From Ruegeria_B marisflavi (GTDB lineage: Bacteria > Pseudomonadota > Alphaproteobacteria > Rhodobacterales > Rhodobacteraceae): DNA of 64,000 bases. The translations under genes were made by a program, and so were the position numbers. Below are positions 35,472-44,399 of the stretch, piece after piece; position 1 is the stretch's first letter, and every line of letters begins with the position of its first letter. The notes below the pieces were generated by a model. It did no database searches. It was not told the origin of the DNA and saw only the letters and a list, made by a program, of their open reading frames with translations. The DNA lies in contig NZ_JAOVQN010000014.1 in NCBI RefSeq assembly GCF_025673445.1, positions 69,594-133,593 of the forward strand. The letters are read 5' to 3'.

Positions 35472-36847
35472 AGGTTCAGCATCCGGGGCAGCGCGCCCAA
35501 CAGGGCGCGCGGTCCTTGCCCGAACCCGCCCTTGGTCCGACCCGGCGCATTGGCCTGCTGCCACGAGAAGATGTCGAAATGCATGTAACGCGCCGCGACG
35601 AACCGGCGCAGGAACAAAGCCGCCGTGATCGACCCGGCCATGCCGCCGCCCGGCGCATTGTCCAGATCGGCGATCCCCGGCTCGATCAGTTCCTCATAAG
35701 GCGTGTGAAACGGCATCCGCCAGACCGGATCGGCGGCGCCCGCCGCCGTCTCGGCCAGCGCCTGCGCGGCCGCGTCATCATCGGTATAGAACGGCGCTAG
35801 GTCCGGCCCCACGGCCACCCGCGCCGCGCCGGTCAGCGTCGCCATCGAGATCACCATGTCCGGCGCCCCCTCGTCGGCCAGCGCCAGCGCGTCGGCCAGC
35901 ACCAGCCGCCCCTCGGCATCGGTATTGTTGATCTCGACCGTCAGCCCCTTGCGCGAAGTCAGGATATCGCCGGGCCGGAACGCATCGCCGGCCACCGCGT
36001 TCTCCACCGCCGGGATCAGCACCCGCAGCTGCACCTTCAGACCCAGCGCCATGATCATCCGCGCCAGCCCCAGCACATTGGCCGCGCCGCCCATGTCCTT
36101 TTTCATCAACAGCATGCTGGATGCCGGTTTCAGGTCCAGCCCGCCAGTGTCGAAACAGACCCCCTTGCCCACTAGCGTCAGCTTGGGCCCGACCTCGCCC
36201 CAGCACATCTCGATCAGGCGCGGCGCGCGCGCCGCGGCGCGGCCCACCGCATGGATCATCGGAAAGTTATGCGTCAACAGGTCGTCGCCCACGACCGAAG
36301 CGCAACTGGCCCCGAATTCCGCCGCCAGCGCCTCGGTCGCCGCCTGCAAGGTATCCGGTCCCATATCCTGCGCAGGCGTATTGACCAGATCGCGGATCAG
36401 CGCCTCGGACGCCGCCAGCACCTCGATACGCGCCGCATCGACCCCATCAGGCGCAACCAGCCGGGCCTTGGCCGGAGATTGCGACTTGTAACGATCAAAG
36501 GCGTAGCCGGTCATCAACCAGCCCAGCGCCTCTGTCGCCGCCGCCTCGGGCGGCAGGCCCGAGGCGATGCGCCACGCACCCTCGGGCAGCTTTTCGGCCG
36601 CGGCGGCCAGGACGAACCGCTTGCGCGCCCGGGTCTCGGGCTTGCCATATCCCGCCATCGCCGCCACCGGCGCGCCTGCCTCGTCCGGGATCAGCAGCAC
36701 CTGGCCGATCGCCCCGGTAAAACCGCTGGCCCGCACCCAGGCCGCCACACGGTCGGGCTGCCCCTCCAGCCAGCTATCAAGCCCGGCCTGATCAATCACA
36801 TGCAGGGGCCGCGCAGAGGCGTCAACAGGGGCGAATTCAAGCGGCAT
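35468..36847 (-). CDS. M17 leucyl aminopeptidase family protein
   Basis: A 459-residue member of the M17 di-metal aminopeptidases. The metal and active-site signatures VCFDTGGLDLKPASSMLLMKKDMGGAA and the family box NTDAEGRLVLADALA are intact. A divergent N-terminal domain (ARPLHVIDQAGLDSWLEGQP) makes it the shorter PepB-like form common in alphaproteobacteria. It releases N-terminal residues from peptides. Its coupling by GTGA overlap to an NlpC/P60 peptidase suggests both act on the same peptides, possibly murein-derived (inference). The ATG at 36847 is preceded by AGGTCTACCG, a weak ribosome site. Confidence 0.88.
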   Translation of the reverse strand: MPLEFAPVDASARPLHVIDQAGLDSWLEGQPDRVAAWVRASGFTGAIGQVLLIPDEAGAPVAAMAGYGKPETRARKRFVLAAAAEKLPEGAWRIASGLPPEAAATEALGWLMTGYAFDRYKSQSPAKARLVAPDGVDAARIEVLAASEALIRDLVNTPAQDMGPDTLQAATEALAAEFGASCASVVGDDLLTHNFPMIHAVGRAAARAPRLIEMCWGEVGPKLTLVGKGVCFDTGGLDLKPASSMLLMKKDMGGAANVLGLARMIMALGLKVQLRVLIPAVENAVAGDAFRPGDILTSRKGLTVEINNTDAEGRLVLADALALADEGAPDMVISMATLTGAARVAVGPDLAPFYTDDDAAAQALAETAAGAADPVWRMPFHTPYEELIEPGIADLDNAPGGGMAGSITAALFLRRFVAARYMHFDIFSWQQANAPGRTKGGFGQGPRALLGALPRMLNL

Positions 36848-36929
36848 CGGTAGACCTCGGGTTTGGAACACGCGCCCAGACTAGCCACAGTTGGCCCGCC
36901 CGCAAGCCCCACCGAAGGCCCGGGACCGG

Positions 36930-37313
36930 TCAGATCGACATGTCCTGCAAATCCCAGACTTCGGTCAGCGACCGCTCACCGACCCGGATCAGCCGGAACA
37001 GCACCGCGCTGGTCGCGACCTGGTCGCCATTGTCCACCGCGTCGGTCACGCTGCGGGCCACCCGGGCCAGCGCCACCATGCCGATCTGTTCCGCAATCGC
37101 GATCAGCGAGCGCGCGCATTTGCGCAGGCTCCGCCAGTCGCCCTGACGCCAGTGCCGCTCGCAATGCGACAGGCGCACCGCCAGTTCCTCGATGGCACGA
37201 CAGACCACATCCTCGGCCCCCGCGTCACCCAATTGCCGATAAAGCCCGCCCAGACGCTCCGGGTCCAGGCGAACGGATTCGCTCTGTACGAGCGTCACGA
37301 TCTTTTCCACCAC
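36930..37313 (-). CDS. Small all-helical protein resembling an Hpt domain without the His
   Basis: A 127-residue protein starting at a GTG at 37313 (tandem GTG at 37310), EKIVTLVQSESVRLDPERLGGLYRQLG. It looks all-helical. The segment RSLRKCARSLIAIAEQIGMVALARVARSV has the spacing of the Hpt helix (HxLKGxxxxxG) but Arg occupies the phosphoacceptor position. The frame stays open upstream into the carbonic anhydrase gene on the other strand, so the 5' end is inferred. It is divergent from that gene. Function unknown; a regulatory pseudo-Hpt is one possibility. Confidence 0.6.
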   Translation of the reverse strand: MVEKIVTLVQSESVRLDPERLGGLYRQLGDAGAEDVVCRAIEELAVRLSHCERHWRQGDWRSLRKCARSLIAIAEQIGMVALARVARSVTDAVDNGDQVATSAVLFRLIRVGERSLTEVWDLQDMSI

Positions 37314-37469
37314 AAGTCTCACCCAATCTTTTGTGCCCCCACGACACGCCTGGCATCGTGGCGCAAAAGAGGTTTGCAAAAGGTTGCGGCTGCGACATGA
37401 AATATCTCGAATTTTCTGCCAAACTGGCCTAAAGCCACCTGCAGCCCAATACCAGACAGGAAGACCCTG

Positions 37470-38120
37470 ATGAAACTCGCCCGCCCCCTGCCCAGTTACT
37501 TGGTACAGCGTTACCACGGCTGGAAAGCGACGACCTATGCCGAGAACCAGGTCTGGTACCGGAGGCTGGCGACCGAGGGACAGCGCCCGCGCGCCATGGT
37601 GATCTCGTGCTGCGACAGCCGGGTGCACGTGACTTCGATCTTCGGCGCCGATCAGGGTGAGTTCTTCATCCACCGCAACGTCGCCAACCTGGTGCCGCCC
37701 TACCTGCCCGATGGCGATCACCACGGCACCAGCGCGGCGGTGGAATACGCGGTCACCGTGCTGAAGGTCGCGCATCTGATCGTGCTCGGTCATTCGCAAT
37801 GCGGCGGCGTCAAAGGATGCCTCGACATGTGCAAGGGCCATGCGCCGCAACTAGAGGTCAAGGAAAGCTTCGTCGGTCGCTGGATGGACATCCTAAAGCC
37901 GAAGTACGAACATGTGGCGGCGATCAGCGACGAAGACGAACAGGTGCGCCAGCTGGAGAAACACGCAGTCGTGGCCTCGCTGGAAAACCTGATGACTTTC
38001 CCTTTCGTCGCCTCGGCGATCGACGACGGAGCCCTCAGCCTGCATGGGCTCTGGACCGATATCGGCGAAGGTGGTCTGCAATGCTATGACCCGACTGCTG
38101 AAAGGTTCGTGCCGGTTTGA
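37470..38120 (+). CDS. Beta-class carbonic anhydrase
   Basis: A 216-residue zinc enzyme that interconverts CO2 and bicarbonate. Zinc ligands are Cys48 (with the dyad Asp49-Arg51 in SCCDSRV), His108 and Cys111 (GHSQCGG). The N-terminal helix LPSYLVQRYHGWKATTY and FIHRNVANLVPPYLPDGDHHGTSAAVEYAV are typical of the beta class. Length is normal. AAACTGGCCTAAAG about 50 bp upstream may belong to its promoter. It is the last recognisable core gene before the AT-richer gap that opens the catabolic island. Confidence 0.92.
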   Translation: MKLARPLPSYLVQRYHGWKATTYAENQVWYRRLATEGQRPRAMVISCCDSRVHVTSIFGADQGEFFIHRNVANLVPPYLPDGDHHGTSAAVEYAVTVLKVAHLIVLGHSQCGGVKGCLDMCKGHAPQLEVKESFVGRWMDILKPKYEHVAAISDEDEQVRQLEKHAVVASLENLMTFPFVASAIDDGALSLHGLWTDIGEGGLQCYDPTAERFVPV

Positions 38121-38418
38121 GCTTTCCCCAGGTAGTTGAGATTGTCAGGGATGAGCTTCAGAGATGCTTAACCCTGGTTCTGGAAAATAGAGCTGACATG
38201 CTCTGTCGGATCAGTGTTGCAGATTACAAACGCTGACAATGAAAAGCCAAAGCGGTGATGTTTGCTGTCATCCAAGTAAAAGTAAGCCATGTTGTCGAAA
38301 TATGCGCCTAAAGGTTGAAGATATAGATTGTAGCACAAAGGGCTGACAGTTGTTCTGTGTGTGCGTCAGAAATGGTCACCAAAGGCCGCATGAGAGATAC
38401 AGTTGCTAGCACACTTTG
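38121..38418. other. AT-richer intergenic gap at the left edge of the catabolic island
   Basis: These 298 bp lack a convincing open reading frame and are visibly less GC-rich than the flanking genes. No tRNA, attachment site, transposase remnant or clear terminator stem was seen. The carbonic anhydrase ends on the left and the DeoR gene ends on the right, so the gap is between convergent transcripts. Confidence 0.5.
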
Positions 38419-39204
38419 CTAATTGCCGTCAGTTTTGACAACGACGGTTTCGATCTCATGCTTATCCAGCATGGCCCTGATGCCGTCCGGCGGGGGGGCG
38501 TCGGTGAAGAAGACGTCGATCGCCGACATCTTGTCGAGAGAGACCGGAGCGCGTTTGTTGAACTTGCCGCTGTCCGCCACGACGATACAGACCTGCGCGT
38601 TCTCAGCTGCGATTCGCGCAATATTGGCTTCCTCAAGATCGTGCAGCATGAAGCCCAGTTCACTGTTCACAGCGCCAACCGAAAACACCGCCAATTGAAC
38701 ATTGAGGCGCCGCACCAGGTCCAGCGCCTCTGCGCCGAAAGCGCCACCGTCATGGGCGCGCAGTTCGCCGCCTGCCAGAAATACCCGGTTGTTGTTCCGC
38801 GTGGCCAGCGTCTGAGCCACAAAAACCGAGTTAGTAACCACAAACAGGTTGCTGTGATTTCTGAGCGCCAGCGCGACATAGGCCGTTGTCGATCCAATAT
38901 CCAGAAACACTGAATCTCCGTCGCTTATTGTGTCCGCCACGGCTTGGGCCAGTACTGTTTTCACATCGGCATGTGCTCTGAGGCGGTTTTCGAATGGCGG
39001 CTCGATGACATCTTCATTCAGATGCACACCGCCATGCACTTTGCGCACTATTCTGCGCTCCTCAAGCGTCTTGACGTTGCGCCGGATGGTTTCATTGGAG
39101 ACGTTCAGCTGCTCCGCAAGCACGCTCACGCGGCAGGATCCTCCTGCGCGATGAAGCTCGCGCAGTATCTCTTCTTCTCGCTGATTGGTGGTTTTCTGGT
39201 TCAT
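38419..39204 (-). CDS. DeoR/GlpR-family regulator A
   Basis: A 261-residue DeoR-type regulator. The N-terminal helix-turn-helix (EEEILRELHRAGGSCRVSVLAEQLNVSNETIRRNVKTLEERRIVRKVHGG) is followed by the DeoR effector domain with the phosphate-sugar-like pocket SVFLDIGSTTAYVALAL and VVTNS, plus a C-terminal VADSGKFNKRAPVSL. It is divergent from the ABC-transporter operon at 39422 and probably represses it. It is a paralogue of the DeoR protein at 57976. The family usually senses phosphorylated small molecules, which fits the kinase gene in the operon. Confidence 0.88.
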   Translation of the reverse strand: MNQKTTNQREEEILRELHRAGGSCRVSVLAEQLNVSNETIRRNVKTLEERRIVRKVHGGVHLNEDVIEPPFENRLRAHADVKTVLAQAVADTISDGDSVFLDIGSTTAYVALALRNHSNLFVVTNSVFVAQTLATRNNNRVFLAGGELRAHDGGAFGAEALDLVRRLNVQLAVFSVGAVNSELGFMLHDLEEANIARIAAENAQVCIVVADSGKFNKRAPVSLDKMSAIDVFFTDAPPPDGIRAMLDKHEIETVVVKTDGN

Positions 39205-39256
39205 TTCACAAGTAGGACGTTGTTCTTGGCGTTACCAAAGCCGTATTCAAAAAAAC

Positions 39257-39410
39257 CACACAACACAACATATATCCTCGCATTTTGGCGTATAAATTGA
39301 CGTACTTGATGGCATTTAGTTGCTTTTTGTGGTTTTTGTTGACAAAAACCCAAGCAAACTGCACAATAACCCTACGCGACGCCAAGAATCGCACACAACA
39401 CCACACAACA
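39257..39410. promoter_or_regulatory. Promoter of the ABC operon with CACACAACA repeats
   Basis: TTGACA at 39339-39344 and CACAAT at 39362-39367 (17-bp spacer) form a good sigma-70-type promoter reading toward the binding-protein gene. The 9-mer CACACAACA occurs three times: 39257-39265, 39392-39400 and 39402-39410. The last two lie just downstream of the promoter. They are candidate DeoR operators able to support repression by looping. Confidence 0.55.
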
Positions 39411-39421
39411 GGGAAATCCAC

Positions 39422-40369
39422 ATGCGACAGAACCTCAGAATATTGGGAGCCGCTGCGCTGACAGCCGCCCTTTCCGCTTCTTCCGCCTGGTCTGCAGAAT
39501 CTGCCGATCCGATCAAACTGACGCTGCACGACTGGTCCGGCCAGCTGATCAACACCAAGATCATGGGCAGCATCCTGCAGGAGGCAGGATATAACGTCGA
39601 ATACGTACAGGCGGATTACATCGCGCAATTTGCCGGGCTGAAGACCGGGGACCTGCACCTGGCCATGGAGATCTGGGAAACCACCGGGCGTGAGGCGCTG
39701 GACGAGGCCACGGCTTCGGGCAAGGTGATCAACGCGGGCGAAACCGGCCTGATGGCCATCGAGGAATGGTGGTACCCGGCCTATATGAAGGAGCGCTGCC
39801 CGGGCCTTCCCGACTGGCAGGCTCTGAAGGACTGCGCCGAAGAATTTGCAACCGCTGAAACCTCACCTTCCGGCCGTTATGTCGGCGGCCCGGTAACCTG
39901 GGGCGGTTTTGACGAAGAGCGTGTAGAAGCGCTGGGGCTTGATTTTGAAGTGGTGCATGCCGGCACCGACGCGGCCCTATTTGCTGAACTTGAGTCCGCT
40001 TATCAACGCCAGGATCCGATTGTCTTGTGGGTCTATGCGCCGCACTGGGCTCCCTCGAAATACGACGGGGAGTTCGTCGAATTCCCGGTCTATTCGCCGG
40101 AATGCTATTCTGACCCATCTGTGGGAGTGAACCCGGACCTGGCTTATGACTGCGGCAAGCCGCGCGGCCCGATCTGGAAGGCGGCCTGGGCCGGCCTGCC
40201 GGACAAATGGCCGGGCGCCTATGAGATCATCCAGTCCTACAGCCTCAGCAACGACGAAATGAGCGCCATGGTCGGCAAGGCGGATCTCGAAGGCGTGGAG
40301 GTAGACACGGTGGTGTCCGACTGGATGGCCGAGAACAAGGATCTTTGGTCCAGCTGGATCGGTAACTGA
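39422..40369 (+). CDS. ProX/OpuAC-type ABC substrate-binding protein
   Basis: A 315-residue periplasmic binding protein of the glycine-betaine/choline family (OpuAC). It has a signal peptide (LRILGAAALTAALSASSAWS-AES), then KLTLHDWSGQLINTKIMGSILQEAGYNVEYVQ and the aromatic-rich blocks AIEEWWYPAYMKERCPGLPDWQ, PIVLWVYAPHWAPSKYDGEFVEFP and GPIWKAAWAGLPDKWPGAYE. Trp and Tyr residues there could form a cation-pi cage for a quaternary ammonium group. The ATG at 39422 has GGGAAA upstream. It is the first gene of the operon after the promoter at 39339-39367. Confidence 0.85.
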   Translation: MRQNLRILGAAALTAALSASSAWSAESADPIKLTLHDWSGQLINTKIMGSILQEAGYNVEYVQADYIAQFAGLKTGDLHLAMEIWETTGREALDEATASGKVINAGETGLMAIEEWWYPAYMKERCPGLPDWQALKDCAEEFATAETSPSGRYVGGPVTWGGFDEERVEALGLDFEVVHAGTDAALFAELESAYQRQDPIVLWVYAPHWAPSKYDGEFVEFPVYSPECYSDPSVGVNPDLAYDCGKPRGPIWKAAWAGLPDKWPGAYEIIQSYSLSNDEMSAMVGKADLEGVEVDTVVSDWMAENKDLWSSWIGN

Positions 40370-40377
40370 TCCGGAAC

Positions 40378-40414
40378 AGCCGGGGCTGCTTCCCGCTCTC
40401 AGGTGGCCCCGGCT
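40378..40414 (+). promoter_or_regulatory. Intercistronic hairpin after the binding-protein gene
   Basis: AGCCGGGGC (40378-40386) pairs perfectly with GCCCCGGCT (40406-40414), a 9-bp stem with a 19-nt loop and no strong T-run. It sits between the binding-protein and ATPase genes, where such stems commonly allow higher expression of the binding protein. Confidence 0.55.
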
Positions 40415-40475
40415 TCAATTCTGCCCTGCCACATGCCCGGCCGCCCTGTGCGGACCGCCGCCGGAGCCGACTTCA

Positions 40476-41498
40476 ATGACACCCAACACCAAACTCTCCT
40501 GCCGCAATGTCTGGAAGCTCTATGGCGCCAATGCTCAAGAGTTCCTCAGCGGCAACCCGGCGCCCAGCGGAGACGACATCCGACAGGCCGACATCATCGG
40601 AGCGGTGCGCAACGCCAGCATCGACATCGCCGAAGGGGAAATCTTCATCATCATGGGGCTGTCCGGCTCCGGAAAATCCACCCTCGTACGCTGTTTGTCG
40701 CGGCTGATCGAACCCACCGGCGGCCAGGTTCTGTTCGACGGCGTTGATCTGCTGACTGCCAGCGAGCAGGAGCTGATCGAGATCCGCCGCCACAAGATGG
40801 GCATGGTGTTCCAGCATTTTGCACTGTTGCCGCATCTGACCGTGCTGCAGAACGTGATGTTCCCGCTGACCGTTCAGGCCGCGCCCAAGGCGGAAGCCGA
40901 GGAAAAGGCGCGCGAAGTTGTGGATCTTGTGGGTCTCAAAGGGCGCGAGGATTATTACCCGCGCGAGCTGTCCGGCGGTCAGCAGCAGCGCGTCGGTATC
41001 GCCCGCTCTCTGGTGACGGAACCGGACCTATGGTTTCTGGATGAACCCTTTTCGGCGCTTGATCCGCTGATCCGCCGTGAAATGCAGGACGAATTCATGC
41101 GCCTGCAGGCGCGCCTGCACAAAACCATCGTCTTTATCACCCACGACTTCGAGGAGGCCGTGCGCCTGGCCGACCGCATTGCCATCATGAAAGACGGCGA
41201 GATCATTCAGGTCGCCACTCCAGAGGAACTGGTGCTGAACCCGGCCACGGACTATGTCGCCGAATTCACCCGGCACATCCCGCGTTCCAAGGTGCTGACG
41301 GTGGGGGGCATCATGACCCCTGGCACGCAAGCCGAGGGCCTGCCCGTTCCGGCAGCCGCCCGGGTGTCGGAGGTCGCGGAACAGATCATCGCCGCGGATG
41401 CCCCGCGCCCGGTGTGCGACGCGAACGGCCGGATCGTTGGCAGCATTGGCCGCACGGCGGTGGCACGGGTGCTGTTCGGCACGGGAGAGGCGGCATGA
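40476..41498 (+). CDS. ProV-type ABC transporter ATPase
   Basis: A 340-residue ATP-binding subunit. Walker A is GLSGSGKST (Lys67), the Q-loop is VFQHFALLPH, the signature is LSGGQQQRVGIARSL and Walker B is LWFLDEPFSALD, followed by the H-loop His in VFITHDFEEA. The ~60-residue stretch before Walker A (GNPAPSGDDIRQADIIGAVRNASIDIAEGE) is typical of ProV/OpuAA. The C-terminal part ends in a single degenerate CBS-like segment (ISEVAEQ-type VSEVAEQIIAADAPRPVCD) rather than a full CBS pair. The stop overlaps the permease ATG by 4 bp. Confidence 0.9.
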   Translation: MTPNTKLSCRNVWKLYGANAQEFLSGNPAPSGDDIRQADIIGAVRNASIDIAEGEIFIIMGLSGSGKSTLVRCLSRLIEPTGGQVLFDGVDLLTASEQELIEIRRHKMGMVFQHFALLPHLTVLQNVMFPLTVQAAPKAEAEEKAREVVDLVGLKGREDYYPRELSGGQQQRVGIARSLVTEPDLWFLDEPFSALDPLIRREMQDEFMRLQARLHKTIVFITHDFEEAVRLADRIAIMKDGEIIQVATPEELVLNPATDYVAEFTRHIPRSKVLTVGGIMTPGTQAEGLPVPAAARVSEVAEQIIAADAPRPVCDANGRIVGSIGRTAVARVLFGTGEAA

Positions 41499-43489
41499 AA
41501 GTGCATCTTACACGGCAGGCCGCGGCTGGCTGGGGGCTGGTGCTGGCCACGATCCTGCTGGGCTGGTTCGGCCGCGACCTGGCCAAGGCGCTGGATGCGC
41601 GCTGGCTGGTCAAGGTTCCGCCCTCCTGGGATATCCCGTTCAACACATACATCTCCGCTGCCATGGCCTGGCTGATGGAGGAGGCAGCCGTCGGCCCGGT
41701 CTCCTTCACCGATGCCACCCGCGCCATCGCCTGGTTGATCGAGCAGCCCTATGAATTGGCCTTGAACCTGCTGGCACGCGGCTTTCTGTTCGATCCCGGC
41801 CCGGAGCCGCAGGTTCTGCTCCCAGCCGCCAGCTGGATCGCCGTCACCGCTGCGGTGATCGCCCTGGGGCACTACTGCCGCAGTTGGGGTCTGGCCGCGC
41901 TTGTTGGAGCCTGCTTTGCCTATCTCGCAGTTTTCGGGCAATGGGACAGCGCCATGGTCACGCTGGCCTCAGTGCTCATCGCGGTGCCGATCGGCGCGGG
42001 CGGCGGGCTGCTGGCCGGCATCTGGGCCTACCGCCATCCCCTGGGCGAGCGCATCCTCTCCCCCGTTCTGGACCTGATGCAGACGATCCCGATCTTCGCT
42101 TACCTGGTGCCGATCCTGTTCATGTTCGGCTTTGGCCCGGTATCGGCGCTGGTCGCCACCATCATCTATGCCACCCCGCCGATGATCCGCATCACCATCA
42201 TGGCTCTCAAGGCAGTGGATCCGGAAATCCTCGACTTCGGCCGGATGGCCGGCACCACCCGGCGGCAGCTGATGTGGCGGGTGCTTGTGCCCTCGGCCAG
42301 CCAAAGCCTGATGGTCGGCGTCAACCAGGTGATCATGCTGACGCTCAACATGGTGATCATCGCCTCGATGATCGGCGCGGGCGGTCTTGGCTTCGACGTT
42401 CTGGCCGCGCTGCGCCGCCTCGACATCGGCGCGGGCTTTGAGGCGGGCATCGCAATCGTAGTCCTGGCGATTGCGGTGGACCGGCTGAGTCAGGCTTTCG
42501 CAGAGCGCATGGGCCAGGTCCACCACACAAAGCCTGGTTCCTGGGCCGCCCGGAACAAGCGTACGGTGCTGGTGCTCTGCTTGCTGGCGGTCACCTGGGT
42601 GCTGGGCCGCTTCTCGCCCTTGCTGCTGGACTACCCGCAAAGCCAGACCATCACCACCGGCGATTTCTGGAATGACACCGTCAAGTACCTGAACGTGAAC
42701 TACTTCGATGCGTTCGAGGCCGTGAAAATCTTCTTCCTGCAGTGGTTCCTGCTGCCAATCAAGAAAACCCTGCTGGGCATTCCCTGGCCCTGGGCCATTG
42801 CCATGCTGACACTGCTCGGCTGGCGTGCCGGAGGCTGGAAGCTGGCAGCCCTGTGCGGCGCGATGTCTGCCCTGATTGCAGTCAGCGGCCTGTGGGCCAA
42901 GGCGATGGTCACTGTCTATCTCTGCGGCGCCTCGGTTATCCTTGCCACCCTGATCGGGGTTCCCCTGGGCGTTCTGGCCGCGCTGAACCGCCGCGCGGGC
43001 ATCGCCATCAACCTGCTGATCGACACCCTGCAGACCTTGCCCAGCTTCGTCTACCTGATCCCGGTGGTGATGCTGTTCCGGGTTGGCGACTTCACCGCTA
43101 TGATCGCCATCGTCCTTTATGCGCTGGCACCGGCTGTCCGCTATGCCGCCCACGGGGTGCGCAGCGTCAGCGGCGAGCTAATCGAGGCGGGCCTGGTATC
43201 CGGCTGCACCAAATGGCAGCTGCTGCGCCTGGTTCGGCTGCCGATGGCGCTGCCGGAGATCCTGCTGGGCATCAACCAGACCATCATGCTGGCGCTGTCG
43301 ATGCTGGTGATCACAGCGCTGGTCGGCACCCGCGACCTGGGCCAGGAGGTCTATATTGCACTGACCAAGGCCGACACCGGGCGCGGCCTGGTCGCCGGGC
43401 TTGCCATCGCCTTTATCGCCATCATCGCCGACCGGCTGATCAACGCCGGTGCCCGCGGCGCCCGCATCCGCTTTGGATTGGAGAGCTGA
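41495..43489 (+). CDS. Fused double ProW-type ABC permease
   Basis: A 664-residue inner-membrane protein carrying two binding-protein-dependent permease domains. The first (about residues 90-350) has the loop ILDFGRMAGTTRRQLMWRVLVPSA and the second (about 440-660) has LIEAGLVSGCTKWQLLRLVRLPMALPEILLG, each with a following NQ(V/T)IML segment. Most ProW proteins have one such domain and act as dimers; here both halves are fused, so one polypeptide may form the pore. The ATG overlaps the ATPase stop (ATGA). A decayed paralogue lies at 62010-63925. Confidence 0.9.
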   Translation: MKVHLTRQAAAGWGLVLATILLGWFGRDLAKALDARWLVKVPPSWDIPFNTYISAAMAWLMEEAAVGPVSFTDATRAIAWLIEQPYELALNLLARGFLFDPGPEPQVLLPAASWIAVTAAVIALGHYCRSWGLAALVGACFAYLAVFGQWDSAMVTLASVLIAVPIGAGGGLLAGIWAYRHPLGERILSPVLDLMQTIPIFAYLVPILFMFGFGPVSALVATIIYATPPMIRITIMALKAVDPEILDFGRMAGTTRRQLMWRVLVPSASQSLMVGVNQVIMLTLNMVIIASMIGAGGLGFDVLAALRRLDIGAGFEAGIAIVVLAIAVDRLSQAFAERMGQVHHTKPGSWAARNKRTVLVLCLLAVTWVLGRFSPLLLDYPQSQTITTGDFWNDTVKYLNVNYFDAFEAVKIFFLQWFLLPIKKTLLGIPWPWAIAMLTLLGWRAGGWKLAALCGAMSALIAVSGLWAKAMVTVYLCGASVILATLIGVPLGVLAALNRRAGIAINLLIDTLQTLPSFVYLIPVVMLFRVGDFTAMIAIVLYALAPAVRYAAHGVRSVSGELIEAGLVSGCTKWQLLRLVRLPMALPEILLGINQTIMLALSMLVITALVGTRDLGQEVYIALTKADTGRGLVAGLAIAFIAIIADRLINAGARGARIRFGLES

Positions 43490-43491
43490 CC

Positions 43492-44391
43492 ATGAGCCAA
43501 TCCGATCTGCAAAAACGCGTCAGCCTGCTTGAGCGCATCCACGCGCTGCCGATCTGGCGCGGCTCCATCACCACGCAGCCTTTGACCGGGGGCATCACTA
43601 ACGTGAACTACCTGGTTGAGGACAGCGCCGGAAAATACGTGGTGCGGGCGGGCGACGACATCCCGCTGCACCAGGTGATGCGCTTCAATGAACTGGCCGC
43701 CAGCCGCGCCGCCCATGCCGCAGGCCTGTCGCCCGCGGTGGTGCATGCCGAAGATGACCTGACCGTGCTGCAGTTTATCGAAAGCCGCACCCTGAGCGAA
43801 GCGGATCTGCGCGACCCCGCCATGCTGCCGCGGGTGCTGGAGCTGGTAATATCCTGCCACCGCGAAGTGCCCAAGCATTTGCGCGGCCCGGCACTGGTGT
43901 TCTGGGTGTTCCATGTGATCCGGGACTATGCCGCCACCCTGCGGGACAAGGACAGCCCGCATGCGGCGGCGGCCTCGGAACTGGCGGACACCGGCAGCAT
44001 GCTGGAACAGGCGGCAGGCCCCTTCGACATCGTCTTCGGGCACAACGACCTCTTGTGCGGCAATTTCCTCGACGACGGCCAGCGGCTCTGGCTGATCGAC
44101 TTCGACTATGCCGGCTTCAACTCGCCACTGTTCGACCTTGGCGGCCTCGCTTCCAACAACGGGCTATCGCAGGCGCAGGAGCAATGGCTGCTGGAAACCT
44201 ACTTCGAGGCGCCGATGAGTGATGACCTGCTGCATCGCTACAGCGCCATGAAATGCGCTTCGCTTCTGCGCGAGACCATGTGGAGCATGGTTTCCGAGAT
44301 CACTTCCGAAATCGACTTTGACTACGCGGCCTACACCGCCAGCAACCTCGCGCGCTTCCGCGCGGCGCTTGACGACTTTCAAAACACCTGA
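43492..44391 (+). CDS. Choline/ethanolamine-kinase-like phosphotransferase A
   Basis: A 299-residue APH/choline-kinase-fold protein. The nucleotide loop region is LTGGITNVNYLVEDSAGKYVVRAG, the catalytic loop is FGHNDLLCGNFL (His184, Asp186, Asn191) and the metal-binding Asp is Asp203 in LIDFDYAGFNSPLFDLGG. These match the LicA/choline-kinase subgroup. It starts 2 bp after the permease stop. It probably phosphorylates the imported amino alcohol, or makes the phosphorylated inducer of the DeoR regulator (inference). It is paralogous to the 54459-55391 protein. Confidence 0.82.
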   Translation: MSQSDLQKRVSLLERIHALPIWRGSITTQPLTGGITNVNYLVEDSAGKYVVRAGDDIPLHQVMRFNELAASRAAHAAGLSPAVVHAEDDLTVLQFIESRTLSEADLRDPAMLPRVLELVISCHREVPKHLRGPALVFWVFHVIRDYAATLRDKDSPHAAAASELADTGSMLEQAAGPFDIVFGHNDLLCGNFLDDGQRLWLIDFDYAGFNSPLFDLGGLASNNGLSQAQEQWLLETYFEAPMSDDLLHRYSAMKCASLLRETMWSMVSEITSEIDFDYAAYTASNLARFRAALDDFQNT

Positions 44392-44399
44392 GGACTGAC

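Noticed and set aside
38121..38418. Possible small RNA or attachment site in the gap left of the DeoR gene.
   Set aside because: No strong stem, promoter-terminator pair, tRNA fragment or flanking repeat could be seen.
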